64,000 bases of DNA, taken from Enterococcus pseudoavium NBRC 100491 (GTDB taxonomy: Bacteria > Bacillota > Bacilli > Lactobacillales > Enterococcaceae). Of this stretch, positions 33,694 to 42,614 are shown in pieces; the stretch's first letter is position 1, and each line of letters begins with the position of its first letter. The position numbers and the translations under genes are program-made. The notes under the pieces were generated by a model that saw only the letters and a program-made list of their open reading frames with translations, had not been told where the DNA came from and did not search any database. The DNA is taken from assembly GCF_001544295.1 (NCBI RefSeq), contig NZ_BCQF01000007.1:1-64000 (forward strand), in the 5' to 3' direction.

Positions 33694-34695
33694 ATGAAAG
33701 AACGCGTGGTAGTTTTTGGCGATGCGATTATCGCGATTATTCTGACGATTATCGTTTTAGAATTACCGATTCAGACCGCCACCAATGGAACGGTGGATAT
33801 GTATTCCTTATTTCGGGCGGTGGGGATTTATTTTATTAGTTTTTGTTTTGTGGCTAATTTATGGTTTCAGACCGGTTATGCCTTCAATAAAATCGAGCGA
33901 GTAAAAAATAAGGATCTAGTGGTCTATCTACTATTATTGTTTTTCTTGTCACTGGTCCCGTCGGCTACTCGCTTGTTGATCGAAGATACGATCCAACAGA
34001 CCCTTTTGATTTATGGGGTATTGACCTTGATCGTCACCTTCGTGATGCGGCGTTTGATCGTCGCCTTAACTGAGCAGTCGTTGAAGGATGAAACACAGCG
34101 AAAACGGCGCGTGCAGGAATTGAACAGACAAGATCTATTGGCGATCGGCTTTCGGTTGCTATTGTTGATTTTTGGTCATTTTTTTGTAAAACTAGCACTG
34201 GTGATTTATTTGATTTTACCGATTCTGGCCTTTTTACAAAATATCGTGGATCGCGAAGAGGATGACTTGCTGGCATCTTTGGATAATCAACAGCAAACGG
34301 ATTATTTACAAGCTCGGAATCAAGTCTGGGGCAATTCCGTCCGCCGTTATTCGACCTTACTACGGGATTCCCTAAGAGCTGGCGATGAGCAAGATCCGGA
34401 GCGCTGGAAGCAAGTCATGGCGGATTGGGAAGATCATCTCGACAAGGAGATCAAGCAGCGGAAAGAGCAGCTGGCTTCCTTAAATGAGAATGATCGCCGC
34501 CGAGTAGCCGCTGAGCTAACTCGTTTAGAAAAACAAAAACAGCGCTTGGCAATCCAAAAGGAAATGACGGAGCGTCGTGTCAACCAGCAAACGGAACAGG
34601 ATCACTGGCTGAATCAACCAAAAGGTCCGACTGATCAAGTAAATCAACATGAAAGTCCAAGCCGGCGACGCAAAAAGAAAAAAGAACACAACTAA
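33694..34695 (+). CDS. TMEM175-like potassium channel family protein with long charged tail
   Basis: The 333-residue protein starts with RVVVFGDAIIAIILTIIVLEL, the TMEM175/DUF1211 helix-1 signature (FxDA..AI..T..VLEL) that lines the potassium pore. About five to six membrane segments end near residue 190. The last 140 residues are highly charged and helical (KEIKQRKEQLASLNEN, then LTRLEKQKQRLA), ending RRRKKKKEHN. Bacterial members are usually near 200 residues, so this soluble tail is an extension that could assemble or gate the channel (inference). SD AGGAG lies 9 nt before the ATG. Confidence 0.82.
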   Translation: MKERVVVFGDAIIAIILTIIVLELPIQTATNGTVDMYSLFRAVGIYFISFCFVANLWFQTGYAFNKIERVKNKDLVVYLLLLFFLSLVPSATRLLIEDTIQQTLLIYGVLTLIVTFVMRRLIVALTEQSLKDETQRKRRVQELNRQDLLAIGFRLLLLIFGHFFVKLALVIYLILPILAFLQNIVDREEDDLLASLDNQQQTDYLQARNQVWGNSVRRYSTLLRDSLRAGDEQDPERWKQVMADWEDHLDKEIKQRKEQLASLNENDRRRVAAELTRLEKQKQRLAIQKEMTERRVNQQTEQDHWLNQPKGPTDQVNQHESPSRRRKKKKEHN

Positions 34696-34707
34696 CGTAA
34701 CTAACGA

Positions 34708-34747
34708 CCAAGCTGAAAAGCCGCTGCGGTTCAGCTTGGTATTTTTT
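34708..34747 (+). terminator. Terminator after the TMEM175-like gene
   Basis: CCAAGCTGAA pairs with TTCAGCTTGG, followed by TATTTTTT. Confidence 0.75.
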
Positions 34748-34764
34748 AGCGGCTTCGTTATAAT
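34736..34764 (+). promoter_or_regulatory. Promoter overlapping the preceding terminator
   Basis: TTGGTA (34736-34741), exactly 17 bp, TATAAT (34759-34764). The -35 box lies in the 3' arm of the upstream terminator, so one short stretch serves both genes. Confidence 0.6.
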
Positions 34765-34791
34765 GAAGTATAACTATTGCAGGAGAGTGGG

Positions 34792-35349
34792 GTGGCTAAA
34801 ATGGCATTAACCACGATTGAACATCCGATCAAGATGTACATTCGCCGTGACTTGGGAATCACGGTTGAACAATTCGGTCAGTTGGCCGGTATCCCCCAAT
34901 CGACCTTGGCGACTTGGATCAAACGAGACCGCCGGGTCGAAAAATTACCGATTGATTTTTACAGTGCATTGGCGACCGTGCGCCAGCAAAAAATTGAAAC
35001 CGTTTATGGTGAATTATTGGAATGGCAGCAGCGTTACGATCGTTATAAGCAAGAAAGTCTGCAATCAATCGCTGGTGAACAGCCGCTCTTTTCATTGGCG
35101 GCAGAAGAAGGTCGGACAATCTATCGGCTTTATCGCAGTCGTCAGTTGGAAAGTCAACTGTTGGAGCCGGCGAGACGCTTACGAAAAGCGATCGATCAAT
35201 TAGATGCGCAAAGTTTTATTCAAGTGATGATTGAACTTTACGGTCAGATCGAAATGGTGATGCCGACTTGGATGGCAAAATCCTTTAATAAAACCGAATT
35301 AAAAGAAATCGGTCAAGCCTTTTACAATGAGTTGCTATTGAAGGGCTAA
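34792..35349 (+). CDS. Helix-turn-helix hypothetical protein
   Basis: The 185-residue protein has an XRE-like helix-turn-helix near the N-terminus (ITVEQFGQLAGIPQSTLATW, residues about 22-41), followed by an all-helical region rich in Arg and Gln. GTG 34792 lies 6 nt after AGGAG; ATG 34801 is in frame with a less ideal spacing. No ligand domain is recognised. It is a single gene ending in a strong terminator. It may be a phage-type or stress regulator; the target is unknown. Confidence 0.65.
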   Translation: MAKMALTTIEHPIKMYIRRDLGITVEQFGQLAGIPQSTLATWIKRDRRVEKLPIDFYSALATVRQQKIETVYGELLEWQQRYDRYKQESLQSIAGEQPLFSLAAEEGRTIYRLYRSRQLESQLLEPARRLRKAIDQLDAQSFIQVMIELYGQIEMVMPTWMAKSFNKTELKEIGQAFYNELLLKG

Positions 35350-35368
35350 CAGGCATCACGCGCAAAAA

Positions 35369-35413
35369 AGAAGAACTCTAGAAAATAAAAACGGTTTTCT
35401 AGAGTTCTTCTTT
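35369..35413. terminator. Convergent bidirectional terminator
   Basis: A perfect 15-bp stem (35371-35385 with 35395-35409) is flanked by A and T runs. It serves the HTH gene and the minus-strand gene, whose stop codon lies inside the 3' arm. Confidence 0.85.
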
Positions 35414-35728
35414 GATTGTATTGGTAATTTTTTCAAGTTCGGGGGTCATTTGACCGGAATGTTTGATAATATCTGAAACGCGAAGGAAGCTATTTTTATA
35501 CATGGCGACTTCACGAAATTTCTTGTATTTTTCCTCGATCTCGTTAAAGCTGACGGCTTTGCGTTCCTCATTTTCAACTGTTTGTGAGCTGTTCACATAA
35601 TGCTTGCCTAAAAATGAAAGGGCATCATTGATTCCCTCTAAAAAGGCTTCGTATTCTTCCTGGCGGATCTTGCCATCAGCTAGGCGTTCCCGCTGTTTAT
35701 CAATAAAAAGTTCGACTACTTGTTCCAT
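35399..35728 (-). CDS. Hypothetical helical protein, 109 residues
   Basis: The product is soluble, charged and helical (MEQVVELFIDKQRERLADGK, then IRQEEYEAFLEGINDALSFL). GATAGGAGGATTGTG precedes the ATG, so it is probably real. I recognise no domain. It ends within the convergent terminator. A putative promoter lies in the AT-rich 236-bp gap shared with the Lrp-type regulator gene. Confidence 0.6.
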   Translation of the reverse strand: MEQVVELFIDKQRERLADGKIRQEEYEAFLEGINDALSFLGKHYVNSSQTVENEERKAVSFNEIEEKYKKFREVAMYKNSFLRVSDIIKHSGQMTPELEKITNTIKEEL

Positions 35729-35932
35729 TCACAATCCTCCTATCTGGCTCTACTTTGCTTGTTTCTCATCTTAATTATTGTACTATGAAATTCTTCATTT
35801 GTGTTATAAAAACCATGAAATATTTTCGTTAAAAAAGGAATTTGGATAATTTCCAACACGAAACATGAATTTTCATAATAATTTGACAGTTTTCTTTTTT
35901 TTGGGAATAATAAATAAAAGATTAAAACTAAC

Positions 35933-35945
35933 TAACAAGTTGTTA
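35933..35945 (+). promoter_or_regulatory. Palindrome before the Lrp-type gene
   Basis: TAACAA-G-TTGTTA, a perfect 13-bp palindrome, lies 19 bp before the start codon. It may be an Lrp autoregulatory site. Confidence 0.35.
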
Positions 35946-35964
35946 AGTTAAAGGAGACGTTCAA

Positions 35965-36459
35965 ATGGAACAAAGTAAACGCAAGCAGTTATTAAAACTG
36001 ATCGAAGCCGACTGCCGTTTAAGCGTTGAGGAATACGCAGTCATGCTGGGGGAAGAGCCTGTCATCGTGGCGGCAGAAATCAAACGTTTGGAACAAGAAA
36101 AGATAATTTGCGGCTATCGGGCCTTGATCGATTGGGATAAAGTTGAAGATGATTGGATCGAAGCCTTGGTCGAAGTCCAAACGATCCCTAACGGTGAAGA
36201 GGGGTATCGTGAAATTGCGGAACAAGTACGCAAGTTTTCCGAAGTCAAATCCTTCTTTTTTGTCAGCGGTGGTTTTGATTTTATTTTGCTGCTGCAAGGG
36301 CGCAATATCAAAGAGATCTCAAAATTCATCTCGACGAATTTGGCATCGATTCCCGCTGTTTCTGGCACCCAAACGCATTTTCTGTTGGATAAATACAAAG
36401 AATGGGGGATCGACTTGTATCAAGACGATTCCGATCATAGAATTCAGGTGAGCCCATGA
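35965..36459 (+). CDS. Lrp/AsnC family transcriptional regulator
   Basis: The 164-residue protein has an N-terminal winged helix (about 5-60; RLSVEEYAVMLGEEPVIVAA, then IKRLEQEKIICGYRALIDW) and a RAM/AsnC ligand domain (about 70-145; VKSFFFVSGGFDFILLLQG). Such regulators sense amino acids. Its stop overlaps the start of the aminotransferase gene by 4 bp (ATGA), so the two are translationally coupled. It probably controls that aminotransferase and itself in response to an amino acid (inference). Confidence 0.88.
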   Translation: MEQSKRKQLLKLIEADCRLSVEEYAVMLGEEPVIVAAEIKRLEQEKIICGYRALIDWDKVEDDWIEALVEVQTIPNGEEGYREIAEQVRKFSEVKSFFFVSGGFDFILLLQGRNIKEISKFISTNLASIPAVSGTQTHFLLDKYKEWGIDLYQDDSDHRIQVSP

Positions 36460-37634
36460 GAAATTTTTTGACTAAAAAAATTACTGAGATTCAACCATCG
36501 GGGATTCGCAAATTTTTTGACATTGTTTCGGAACAACCCGATGCCCTTTCTCTAGGAGTGGGGGAGCCGGATTTTGATACGCCTTCGCATATGATGCGCG
36601 AGGGGGTACGCTCATTGCAGGAAGGGCGAACCTTTTATACGGCCAATGCCGGTCTATTAGAACTGCGGGAAAAAATCAGTGAGTATCTGGCTTTTCGCAA
36701 TAAAGTCCACTATGATCCGCAAAGTGAGATCGTGGTGACAGTCGGCGGTAGTGAGGCGATTGATCTGGCGCTTCGGATTTTCATTGACCCAGGCGATGAA
36801 GTGATTATTCCCCAGCCAAGTTTTGTCTGTTATGAACCGATCACTCAGATGGCAGGGGGAACGCCGGTGCCCATCGATTTACAGGCCGCCAATCAATTTA
36901 TGCTGACGCCAGAAGAATTGGAAGGCGCGATTACGGCTAAGAGCAAGATTCTCATTTTGTCCTATCCTAATAATCCGACGGGAGCAACGATGGATCGCGA
37001 AGCGTTGATCAAGATTGCCGATGTGGTGAAAAAACATGATCTACTAGTGATCACCGATGAAATCTATGCGGAATTAGTTTACGATGAGCCCTTCACCAGC
37101 ATCGCGGAACTGCCGGAAATGCGAGAGCGGACAATCGTAATCAATGGTTTTTCAAAAGGCTTTGCCATGACTGGCTGGCGTTTAGGCTTTATGGCGGGAC
37201 CGGAAATTTTTATGGAGCAGTTGTTAAAATTGCATCAATACACGATCATGGCAGCCCCGACTGCCAGCCAATATGCCGCCTTAGCTGGTTTGAAAAACAA
37301 TTGGCAGGAAACTGTCGAGCCGATGCGTTTATCTTATGAAGAACGCCGCAATTATTTGCACCATGCGTTGGAGCAAATGGGCTTACCCTGTTACAAGGCC
37401 AAAGGCGCCTTCTATCTTTTTCCAGAAATCCGCCAATTTGGCTTAAGCAGTGAGGAATTTGCGTTGCGCCTATTGGCTGAAGAAAAATTAGCGGTCGTTC
37501 CTGGTTCAGCTTTTGGGCAAAGTGGTGAAGGCTTTTTACGTCTTTCTTATGCGTATTCCATCAAGGAACTAAAAGAGGCGATCCGGCGCTTAGAACGCTT
37601 TATCCAGCGTTTGCAGGAGCAAGCGGAGGCATAA
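36456..37634 (+). CDS. PLP-dependent class I/II aminotransferase
   Basis: The 392-residue fold-type I enzyme has YPNNPTGATMD (169-179), DEIYAELVYD (201-210), and the Schiff-base Lys234 in INGFSKGFAMTGWRLG. It resembles the PatA/AraT group that transaminates aromatic or other amino acids; the exact substrate is open. Its start overlaps the Lrp-type regulator by 4 bp, typical of a local amino-acid-responsive pair. A strong terminator follows. Confidence 0.9.
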   Translation: MRNFLTKKITEIQPSGIRKFFDIVSEQPDALSLGVGEPDFDTPSHMMREGVRSLQEGRTFYTANAGLLELREKISEYLAFRNKVHYDPQSEIVVTVGGSEAIDLALRIFIDPGDEVIIPQPSFVCYEPITQMAGGTPVPIDLQAANQFMLTPEELEGAITAKSKILILSYPNNPTGATMDREALIKIADVVKKHDLLVITDEIYAELVYDEPFTSIAELPEMRERTIVINGFSKGFAMTGWRLGFMAGPEIFMEQLLKLHQYTIMAAPTASQYAALAGLKNNWQETVEPMRLSYEERRNYLHHALEQMGLPCYKAKGAFYLFPEIRQFGLSSEEFALRLLAEEKLAVVPGSAFGQSGEGFLRLSYAYSIKELKEAIRRLERFIQRLQEQAEA

Positions 37635-37662
37635 GCGTGTCAACCGAACATTATTAAATCTG

Positions 37663-37719
37663 CGACAAAAAAGGCGAGAGTCCTCCATTAAAGAATATGG
37701 AAGGATTTTCGCCTTTTGT
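37663..37719 (+). terminator. Terminator after the aminotransferase gene
   Basis: A long stem (AAAAGGCGAGAGTCCTCCA with TGGAAGGATTTTCGCCTTTT) has a few mismatches and a short T run. Confidence 0.7.
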
Positions 37720-37751
37720 GTCTACATGTTTCAGCTAGCCAAGTCCACTCA

Positions 37752-38372
37752 TCACCGATTTAAAATCGTGTGGCTTTCAATCAAGGCGCCCACAAAAATC
37801 AGTAGTAAACCGAGCAGGGTCCCAATTTTTTCGCTAGTCGTTAGTTTGATGGCACTAAATTTTCTAGTCTGGATCTCTTTGCCACAGACTCTGACTAGGC
37901 TGATGTTTGCCAAAGAACAGAGAATCAATAGTTGTCCAAACATTTCAATCAGCCCCGCATTTTTATTTACTTGAAAAAGACCAATGATCCGCTTAGTTAA
38001 GGGAACCGCTACGCTTTCAACGGAGAAGGACCAAGTGCCGAGCGTAATGGCATTGATGGCGATCAGGACAAAGAATACGGTATAACCGGTTGAAAAATAG
38101 TGCTTTTCCTTTTTTGTTTTCTTGGAAAAAAGCGAGCCAATCAAAAGACAGCCCACTGAAAGCAAGTTCCACCGGAAAATTTGCAGCGTGTGGCTCAATA
38201 AGTTTCCAGTCATTTCAAAAGTAGCCCCGGTTTTCCCCCGCAGGAGTGCTTCCGGTAAAAAATAGTAACTAAAAATTATAAGGGGGAAAAAGATGCCGCA
38301 AAAGCAGAGGATAGTGTAGCAGATTCTTTCGGCGAGTTGCTCGCTGGCCAGTTTTGCTCTTATTTTTTTCAT
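37752..38372 (-). CDS. Hypothetical integral membrane protein
   Basis: The 206-residue protein starts MKKIRAKLASEQLAERICY with GAGGAAA upstream; the open frame extends further back without an SD. It has about five hydrophobic segments (CYTILCFCGIFFPLIIFSYY; LLSVGCLLIGSLF; YTVFFVLIAINAITLGTW; MFGQLLILCSLANISLV; IGTLLGLLLIFVGALI). I do not recognise the family and no neighbour suggests a job. Confidence 0.6.
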   Translation of the reverse strand: MKKIRAKLASEQLAERICYTILCFCGIFFPLIIFSYYFLPEALLRGKTGATFEMTGNLLSHTLQIFRWNLLSVGCLLIGSLFSKKTKKEKHYFSTGYTVFFVLIAINAITLGTWSFSVESVAVPLTKRIIGLFQVNKNAGLIEMFGQLLILCSLANISLVRVCGKEIQTRKFSAIKLTTSEKIGTLLGLLLIFVGALIESHTILNR

Positions 38373-38603
38373 ACGTATTTCCTCATTATTATAGTGGGTT
38401 TTAGTAAATTGTAGCATACAAGAAGAGCCAGCAGTTAACAAGCTTCCTCATTAAAAGGGTAAGCGAGGAGCGAATCTTTCTGTCAAATTAGTTATTAACT
38501 AAAACTTATAGCTTATTTTCAGCAAAACCGTTCTTACTTTTTACGATAAATGATAAGATGAGTGTAGGTCCTCAGGGCTAATGATTTTTTAAAGGAGGCA
38601 TTT

Positions 38604-39719
38604 ATGCTATCACGTTTCAAACAATCTAAACTGTTCTTTTGGACGGCGGAGATTGTCTTAACGATTATCGGGATCTATTTTCTTTTACAAATGCCGAATG
38701 TTTTTAAACCAGTGATTGGGATGCTTTCCGCGGTCTTATTGCCGCTGTTAGTGGCAGGTTTTCTTTATTACATGTTTGATCCGATCGTGGTTTTTTTAGA
38801 AAAAAGAGGGATTCCCCGCGTTTTTGGGTTTTTGCTGTCCTTTATCGTGGTGGCGATTGTTATCGTGTTGATCATGATGAACGCAGTGCCAAGAATGATC
38901 GAGCAAACGGTTCAGCTTACTCAGAATTTACCGGCTTATGCGGAAGAAACCGGTCGTTGGTTGAATGATCTGGCCAATCAAGCGGAATTTAAGAATTTCA
39001 ATTTAGAAGAGCAGTTGGCTTCTGCGAATCTGACGATCAATAATTTGATCAAGATGGGGTTAGTCAGTGTAACCTCTAGTCTGTCTTTGGTTGTCGGTTT
39101 TGCCATGAAATTCTTCGTACTATTGTTTACGGTGCCATTTATTCTGCTCTTTATGTTTAAAGATGGCCACAAATTTTTAGATGCCGTCTCACAGTTCTTT
39201 CCCCTGACGATTCGCAAAGAATTACGGCAAACAGTCCGTGAATTGAATGAGACTTTGTCAGCTTATATCAGCAGTACGGTGTTGGATGCTTTTATCATTG
39301 GAATCTTAAGTTTTATTGCTATGAGTATTTTTAAACAGCCTTATAGTCTGTTGTTGGCGATTTTTTGCGGCATTACGAACATCATTCCTTATGTGGGACC
39401 CTTTATCGGAGCGGTGCCAGCGGTGATCGTCGGTTTATTTGTTTCACCTTTTCAAGCGCTCTACATGGGGATCTCCATTTTGGTCATTCAACAGTTAGAC
39501 GGTAATTTGATCAAGCCGCTCTTATTCGGTAAATCCTTGAATATCCATCCGTTGACGATTATCTTAGTATTGATTGGAGCCGGAAGTGTGGCAGGGATCG
39601 TCGGGATGCTGATCTGTATTCCAGTCTATGCCGTGATCAAGACCTTGATTATTAACATCCATAAAATTTATCTGCTGCGGCGGGAGAGTCAGCTCTTTAC
39701 AGATCGGGGAGAAGACTAA
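38604..39719 (+). CDS. AI-2E family transporter (YdiK/PerM type)
   Basis: The 371-residue protein has the eight-helix layout of the family: two N-terminal helices, a soluble loop (about 105-150), then FCGITNIIPYVGPFIGAVP and QQLDGNLIKPLLFGKSLNI HP, which are signature stretches. The family was named for autoinducer-2 export, but members also act as sodium/proton antiporters, so the substrate is open. AAAGGAGGC precedes the ATG. Single gene. Confidence 0.88.
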   Translation: MLSRFKQSKLFFWTAEIVLTIIGIYFLLQMPNVFKPVIGMLSAVLLPLLVAGFLYYMFDPIVVFLEKRGIPRVFGFLLSFIVVAIVIVLIMMNAVPRMIEQTVQLTQNLPAYAEETGRWLNDLANQAEFKNFNLEEQLASANLTINNLIKMGLVSVTSSLSLVVGFAMKFFVLLFTVPFILLFMFKDGHKFLDAVSQFFPLTIRKELRQTVRELNETLSAYISSTVLDAFIIGILSFIAMSIFKQPYSLLLAIFCGITNIIPYVGPFIGAVPAVIVGLFVSPFQALYMGISILVIQQLDGNLIKPLLFGKSLNIHPLTIILVLIGAGSVAGIVGMLICIPVYAVIKTLIINIHKIYLLRRESQLFTDRGED

Positions 39720-39726
39720 ATAAAAG

Positions 39727-39765
39727 AAGGAGGTGCGACAAAAAAATTGTCGTACCTCCTTTTTA
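39727..39765. terminator. Convergent terminator after the AI-2E transporter gene
   Basis: AAGGAGGTGCGACAA pairs with TTGTCGTACCTCCTT, followed by T. It belongs to the recurring family. Confidence 0.8.
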
Positions 39766-39812
39766 TTTGTGAAAAGTCGCGATAAGCTTGGCCCATAAAA
39801 AAATAACTGATT

Positions 39813-41207
39813 TTAATTGCGACTTTCAGAATTCTTAAAAATTTTACCGAATATCGGTTTGTCTTTCTCGAATTTGAAATGGTAAATCGCCAATAGTGCG
39901 ATGAACCATAGCGGCGAAAAGATCAAAGCTTCCCGTGTATCAGCTGCTAGTGCTAAAACGAACAAGACGAAAGCGAGAAAAGCAAAGACCAAATAATTCG
40001 TATAAGGGAATAGGGGCAACTTGAAAGTACTTTTAGCTGCCAATTCCGGTTTGGTTTGCCGATAGCGCAGATGGGTAAAGACGATCATGCCCCAAATAAA
40101 GATAAAGCAGATCGTGGCGATCGAGCTGATCATCGTGAAAATGTGACTAGGAACAAAAAAGTTCATAATGACTGCAATAAAAATGATCATCGTTGAAAAG
40201 ATCAGCGCATTTCCCGGAACGCGATTACGGGTCAATTTAGTAAAGGTTTTTGGTGCACTGCCTTCTTGGGCCAATGAACGAACCATCCGACTCGTGCTGT
40301 AAATCGCGCTGTTACAAGCCGACATGGCAGAGCTTAAAACGACTAGATTAACGATCGAAGCAGCCGCCGTAATACCGATCTCCGAAAAGACTTGCACAAA
40401 GGGACTTTGATCGGCGGATAAGCTTGACCATGGATAAATCGACATGATCATAAAGAGTGAGCCTAAATAAAATAAAATGATCCGAACGGGAATCGTATTG
40501 ATGGCTTTAGGGAGCACGGTTTTAGGATCCGAAGTTTCGCCGCCGATCAAACCAACCAATTCGACACCGCAAAAAGCGAAAGTTGCCATTTGGAAGGAGA
40601 GGACGAAACCACCAGCCCCTTTTGGAAAGAAGCCGCCATGGCGCCAAAGGTTGCTAATTTCAACGGGTCCGGCGCTCGTTTTAAAACCGGTAAAGATCAT
40701 TACTCCACCAGCAATAATCAAGGCTACGATGGCGACTACTTTAATCAAAGCAAACCAAAATTCTAATTCGCCAAACAAACCAACAGCTACTAAATTCAAT
40801 CCTAAGAGTAAAGCTAGAGCAATGATCTCAGGCAACCATTGGGGGATATGAGGGAGCCAATAGCTTACATACATTCCCGTCGCTGTTAAATCGGCCATCG
40901 CGATGGCGATCCAACAAAACCAGTAAGTCCAGCCGGTTACAAAGGCCACTTTGGTGCCTAAATAATCAGCAATAAAATCTAAAAATGAATGGTAATTCAA
41001 ATTTGACAGCATCAATTCGCCTAAAGCGCGCATGATTAGGAAAATAATGCCACCGGTAATCAGATAAGACAGCAGGATCGAAGGACCGGTCAATTGAATC
41101 GTTTTGCCAGAACCAAGAAACAAACCGGTTCCGATCGCACCCCCAATAGAAATCAGCTGGACGTGACGACTTTTTAATCCTCTATCTAATTCTTCATGAC
41201 TTTCCAA
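39813..41207 (-). CDS. Amino acid permease, APC/AAT family (CycA-like)
   Basis: The 464-residue protein has twelve hydrophobic segments. The first carries the AAT signature SIGGAIGTGLFLGSG. FQMATFAFCGVELVGLIGGE and the run SAMSACNSAIYSTSRM resemble the D-serine/D-alanine/glycine permease CycA. It is an amino acid/proton symporter; the specificity is not certain. It is divergent from the poly-serine protein gene across an AT-rich 285-bp gap. Confidence 0.86.
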   Translation of the reverse strand: MESHEELDRGLKSRHVQLISIGGAIGTGLFLGSGKTIQLTGPSILLSYLITGGIIFLIMRALGELMLSNLNYHSFLDFIADYLGTKVAFVTGWTYWFCWIAIAMADLTATGMYVSYWLPHIPQWLPEIIALALLLGLNLVAVGLFGELEFWFALIKVVAIVALIIAGGVMIFTGFKTSAGPVEISNLWRHGGFFPKGAGGFVLSFQMATFAFCGVELVGLIGGETSDPKTVLPKAINTIPVRIILFYLGSLFMIMSIYPWSSLSADQSPFVQVFSEIGITAAASIVNLVVLSSAMSACNSAIYSTSRMVRSLAQEGSAPKTFTKLTRNRVPGNALIFSTMIIFIAVIMNFFVPSHIFTMISSIATICFIFIWGMIVFTHLRYRQTKPELAAKSTFKLPLFPYTNYLVFAFLAFVLFVLALAADTREALIFSPLWFIALLAIYHFKFEKDKPIFGKIFKNSESRN

Positions 41208-41382
41208 TAAAATCAGTCCTTTTTTTAAGATTAGAATGATTTTATCAGAAAATTCTTAGTAATTTAACTATAATCCTTTTAAAAAAATAATTGCTAAAAA
41301 ATTCTAATAATTTTAAAATAACAAAAAAATCAAAAGAGTTATTAAAGAATCTGCTATAACTCATCTCTAGGAATGATTAAAA

Positions 41383-41391
41383 TGCTATAAT
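41383..41391 (+). promoter_or_regulatory. Extended -10 promoter of the poly-serine protein gene
   Basis: TGCTATAAT is an extended -10, about 100 bp before the start codon. Related CTGCTAT stretches at about 41352 and 41419 form imperfect direct repeats around it. Confidence 0.4.
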
Positions 41392-41492
41392 ATTGGAAAA
41401 TTCTTAAATAGATTCTGCTATGTTCAACTTAATAGTAGCAGTATCGCTATTTTCCATACTCGTAAAAAGAAGAGAAATAAGGAGGAACCGAT

Positions 41493-42473
41493 TTGAATAA
41501 AAAGACGATCGGTTGGGTAATTTTAGGACTGGTTGTGCTGGGCGCGGTCAGTTTTGCTGGTTACCAGATTTATCAAGATAAAATCATTCAATCAGAAAAA
41601 GAAAATAAACAAGTACTGAATAAACGTTTAGCCGATCTTTACGCCGATCAAAAAACGGGCTATTTTAAGGCGGATATTTCAGTGGCGGCCTTTGATGATT
41701 TAGCGGAGGAAGTGAAGAATCAGCAAAGTGAAAGCCAGACCTTAGCTGATATCGAACAAGCCAAGCAAAATTTTGAACTTCAGACCGATTTAAACGCACT
41801 TTTTGAACATGACGTGTTAAATGGTTTGGATCTAGCGGCCCATCCAGTTTTAAAATCTGCTAATGAGACTAAAATCAAAGGCTTGCAAGAGCGGCTAAGT
41901 GAAAGTTCAGCCAAAGAGAAGGACTGGGGCCAAGATCTCGGTATGATCTTAGGAATTGCGGAAGCACAGGCCAAAGATTTCAGCAATGCGGAAACTGAAG
42001 TAACGAATTTACTGAATAAAGGCGCTGATTTGAGCTTGTCGGATTATTTGGCTGGAGTAAAAACATTGGCGATTTTGCCGGATGGTGATTTAAAACAAGG
42101 ACTGTTGAATAAATTAGCCCCTGTTAAAAATCAACTGGCGAATGCAAATGCACAATTTGCCAGTCAGATCCGACAAAGCGATGCCGCGATGGCAGCCGCG
42201 GAAAAAAGTTATCAAGAACGGCAAGCCAAAGCACTGGCGGAACGGAATAAAGAATTGACTGAATTGAAGAAAGATTTAGCCGATCAGCAGGAAATCTATG
42301 AGTCCTACCAAGAGCTATTGGATTCGATCGATGAGAGCAAGCAACAAGAAGCTGACAGTAAAAAAGCCGAGTCAGAATCTCGTTCCCGCGAATCTGATTC
42401 CAGCAGCAGCTCTTCCAGCTCGAGCTCTAGTTCCAGCTCTTCTTCAGAAGAATCCGATTCATCGGATGACTAA
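41493..42473 (+). CDS. Membrane-anchored coiled-coil protein with poly-serine tail
   Basis: The 326-residue protein starts with TTG after AAGGAGGAACC. One N-terminal membrane helix (about 7-27, IGWVILGLVVLGAVSFAGY) is followed by a long extracellular or cytoplasmic helical region with coiled coils (about 30-290). The last about 35 residues consist of Ser with Glu and Asp (16 or more consecutive Ser, ending EESDSSDD). There is no LPXTG or YSIRK motif. The topology (single anchor, C-terminus outside) is inferred. A Ser/acidic tail like this may be a glycosylation or wall-spanning segment. The family is not recognised. Confidence 0.72.
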   Translation: MNKKTIGWVILGLVVLGAVSFAGYQIYQDKIIQSEKENKQVLNKRLADLYADQKTGYFKADISVAAFDDLAEEVKNQQSESQTLADIEQAKQNFELQTDLNALFEHDVLNGLDLAAHPVLKSANETKIKGLQERLSESSAKEKDWGQDLGMILGIAEAQAKDFSNAETEVTNLLNKGADLSLSDYLAGVKTLAILPDGDLKQGLLNKLAPVKNQLANANAQFASQIRQSDAAMAAAEKSYQERQAKALAERNKELTELKKDLADQQEIYESYQELLDSIDESKQQEADSKKAESESRSRESDSSSSSSSSSSSSSSSSEESDSSDD

Positions 42474-42561
42474 GTCAAGGGGGCTATGATGGGGCGAAAC
42501 TGCTGCAAGAAATTTTAGCTGACTTTTTTTCAAGACCTACGGGTAAGACGTTTCTGCGAAA

Positions 42562-42603
42562 AAAGGCGGTCTGACAAGATTTTTTTGTCAGACCGCCTTT
42601 TTT
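42562..42603. terminator. Convergent terminator between poly-serine protein gene and aguR
   Basis: AAAGGCGGTCTGACAA pairs with TTGTCAGACCGCCTTT, with T runs on both sides. Confidence 0.85.
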
Positions 42604-42614
42604 AGCGAGTAAAA

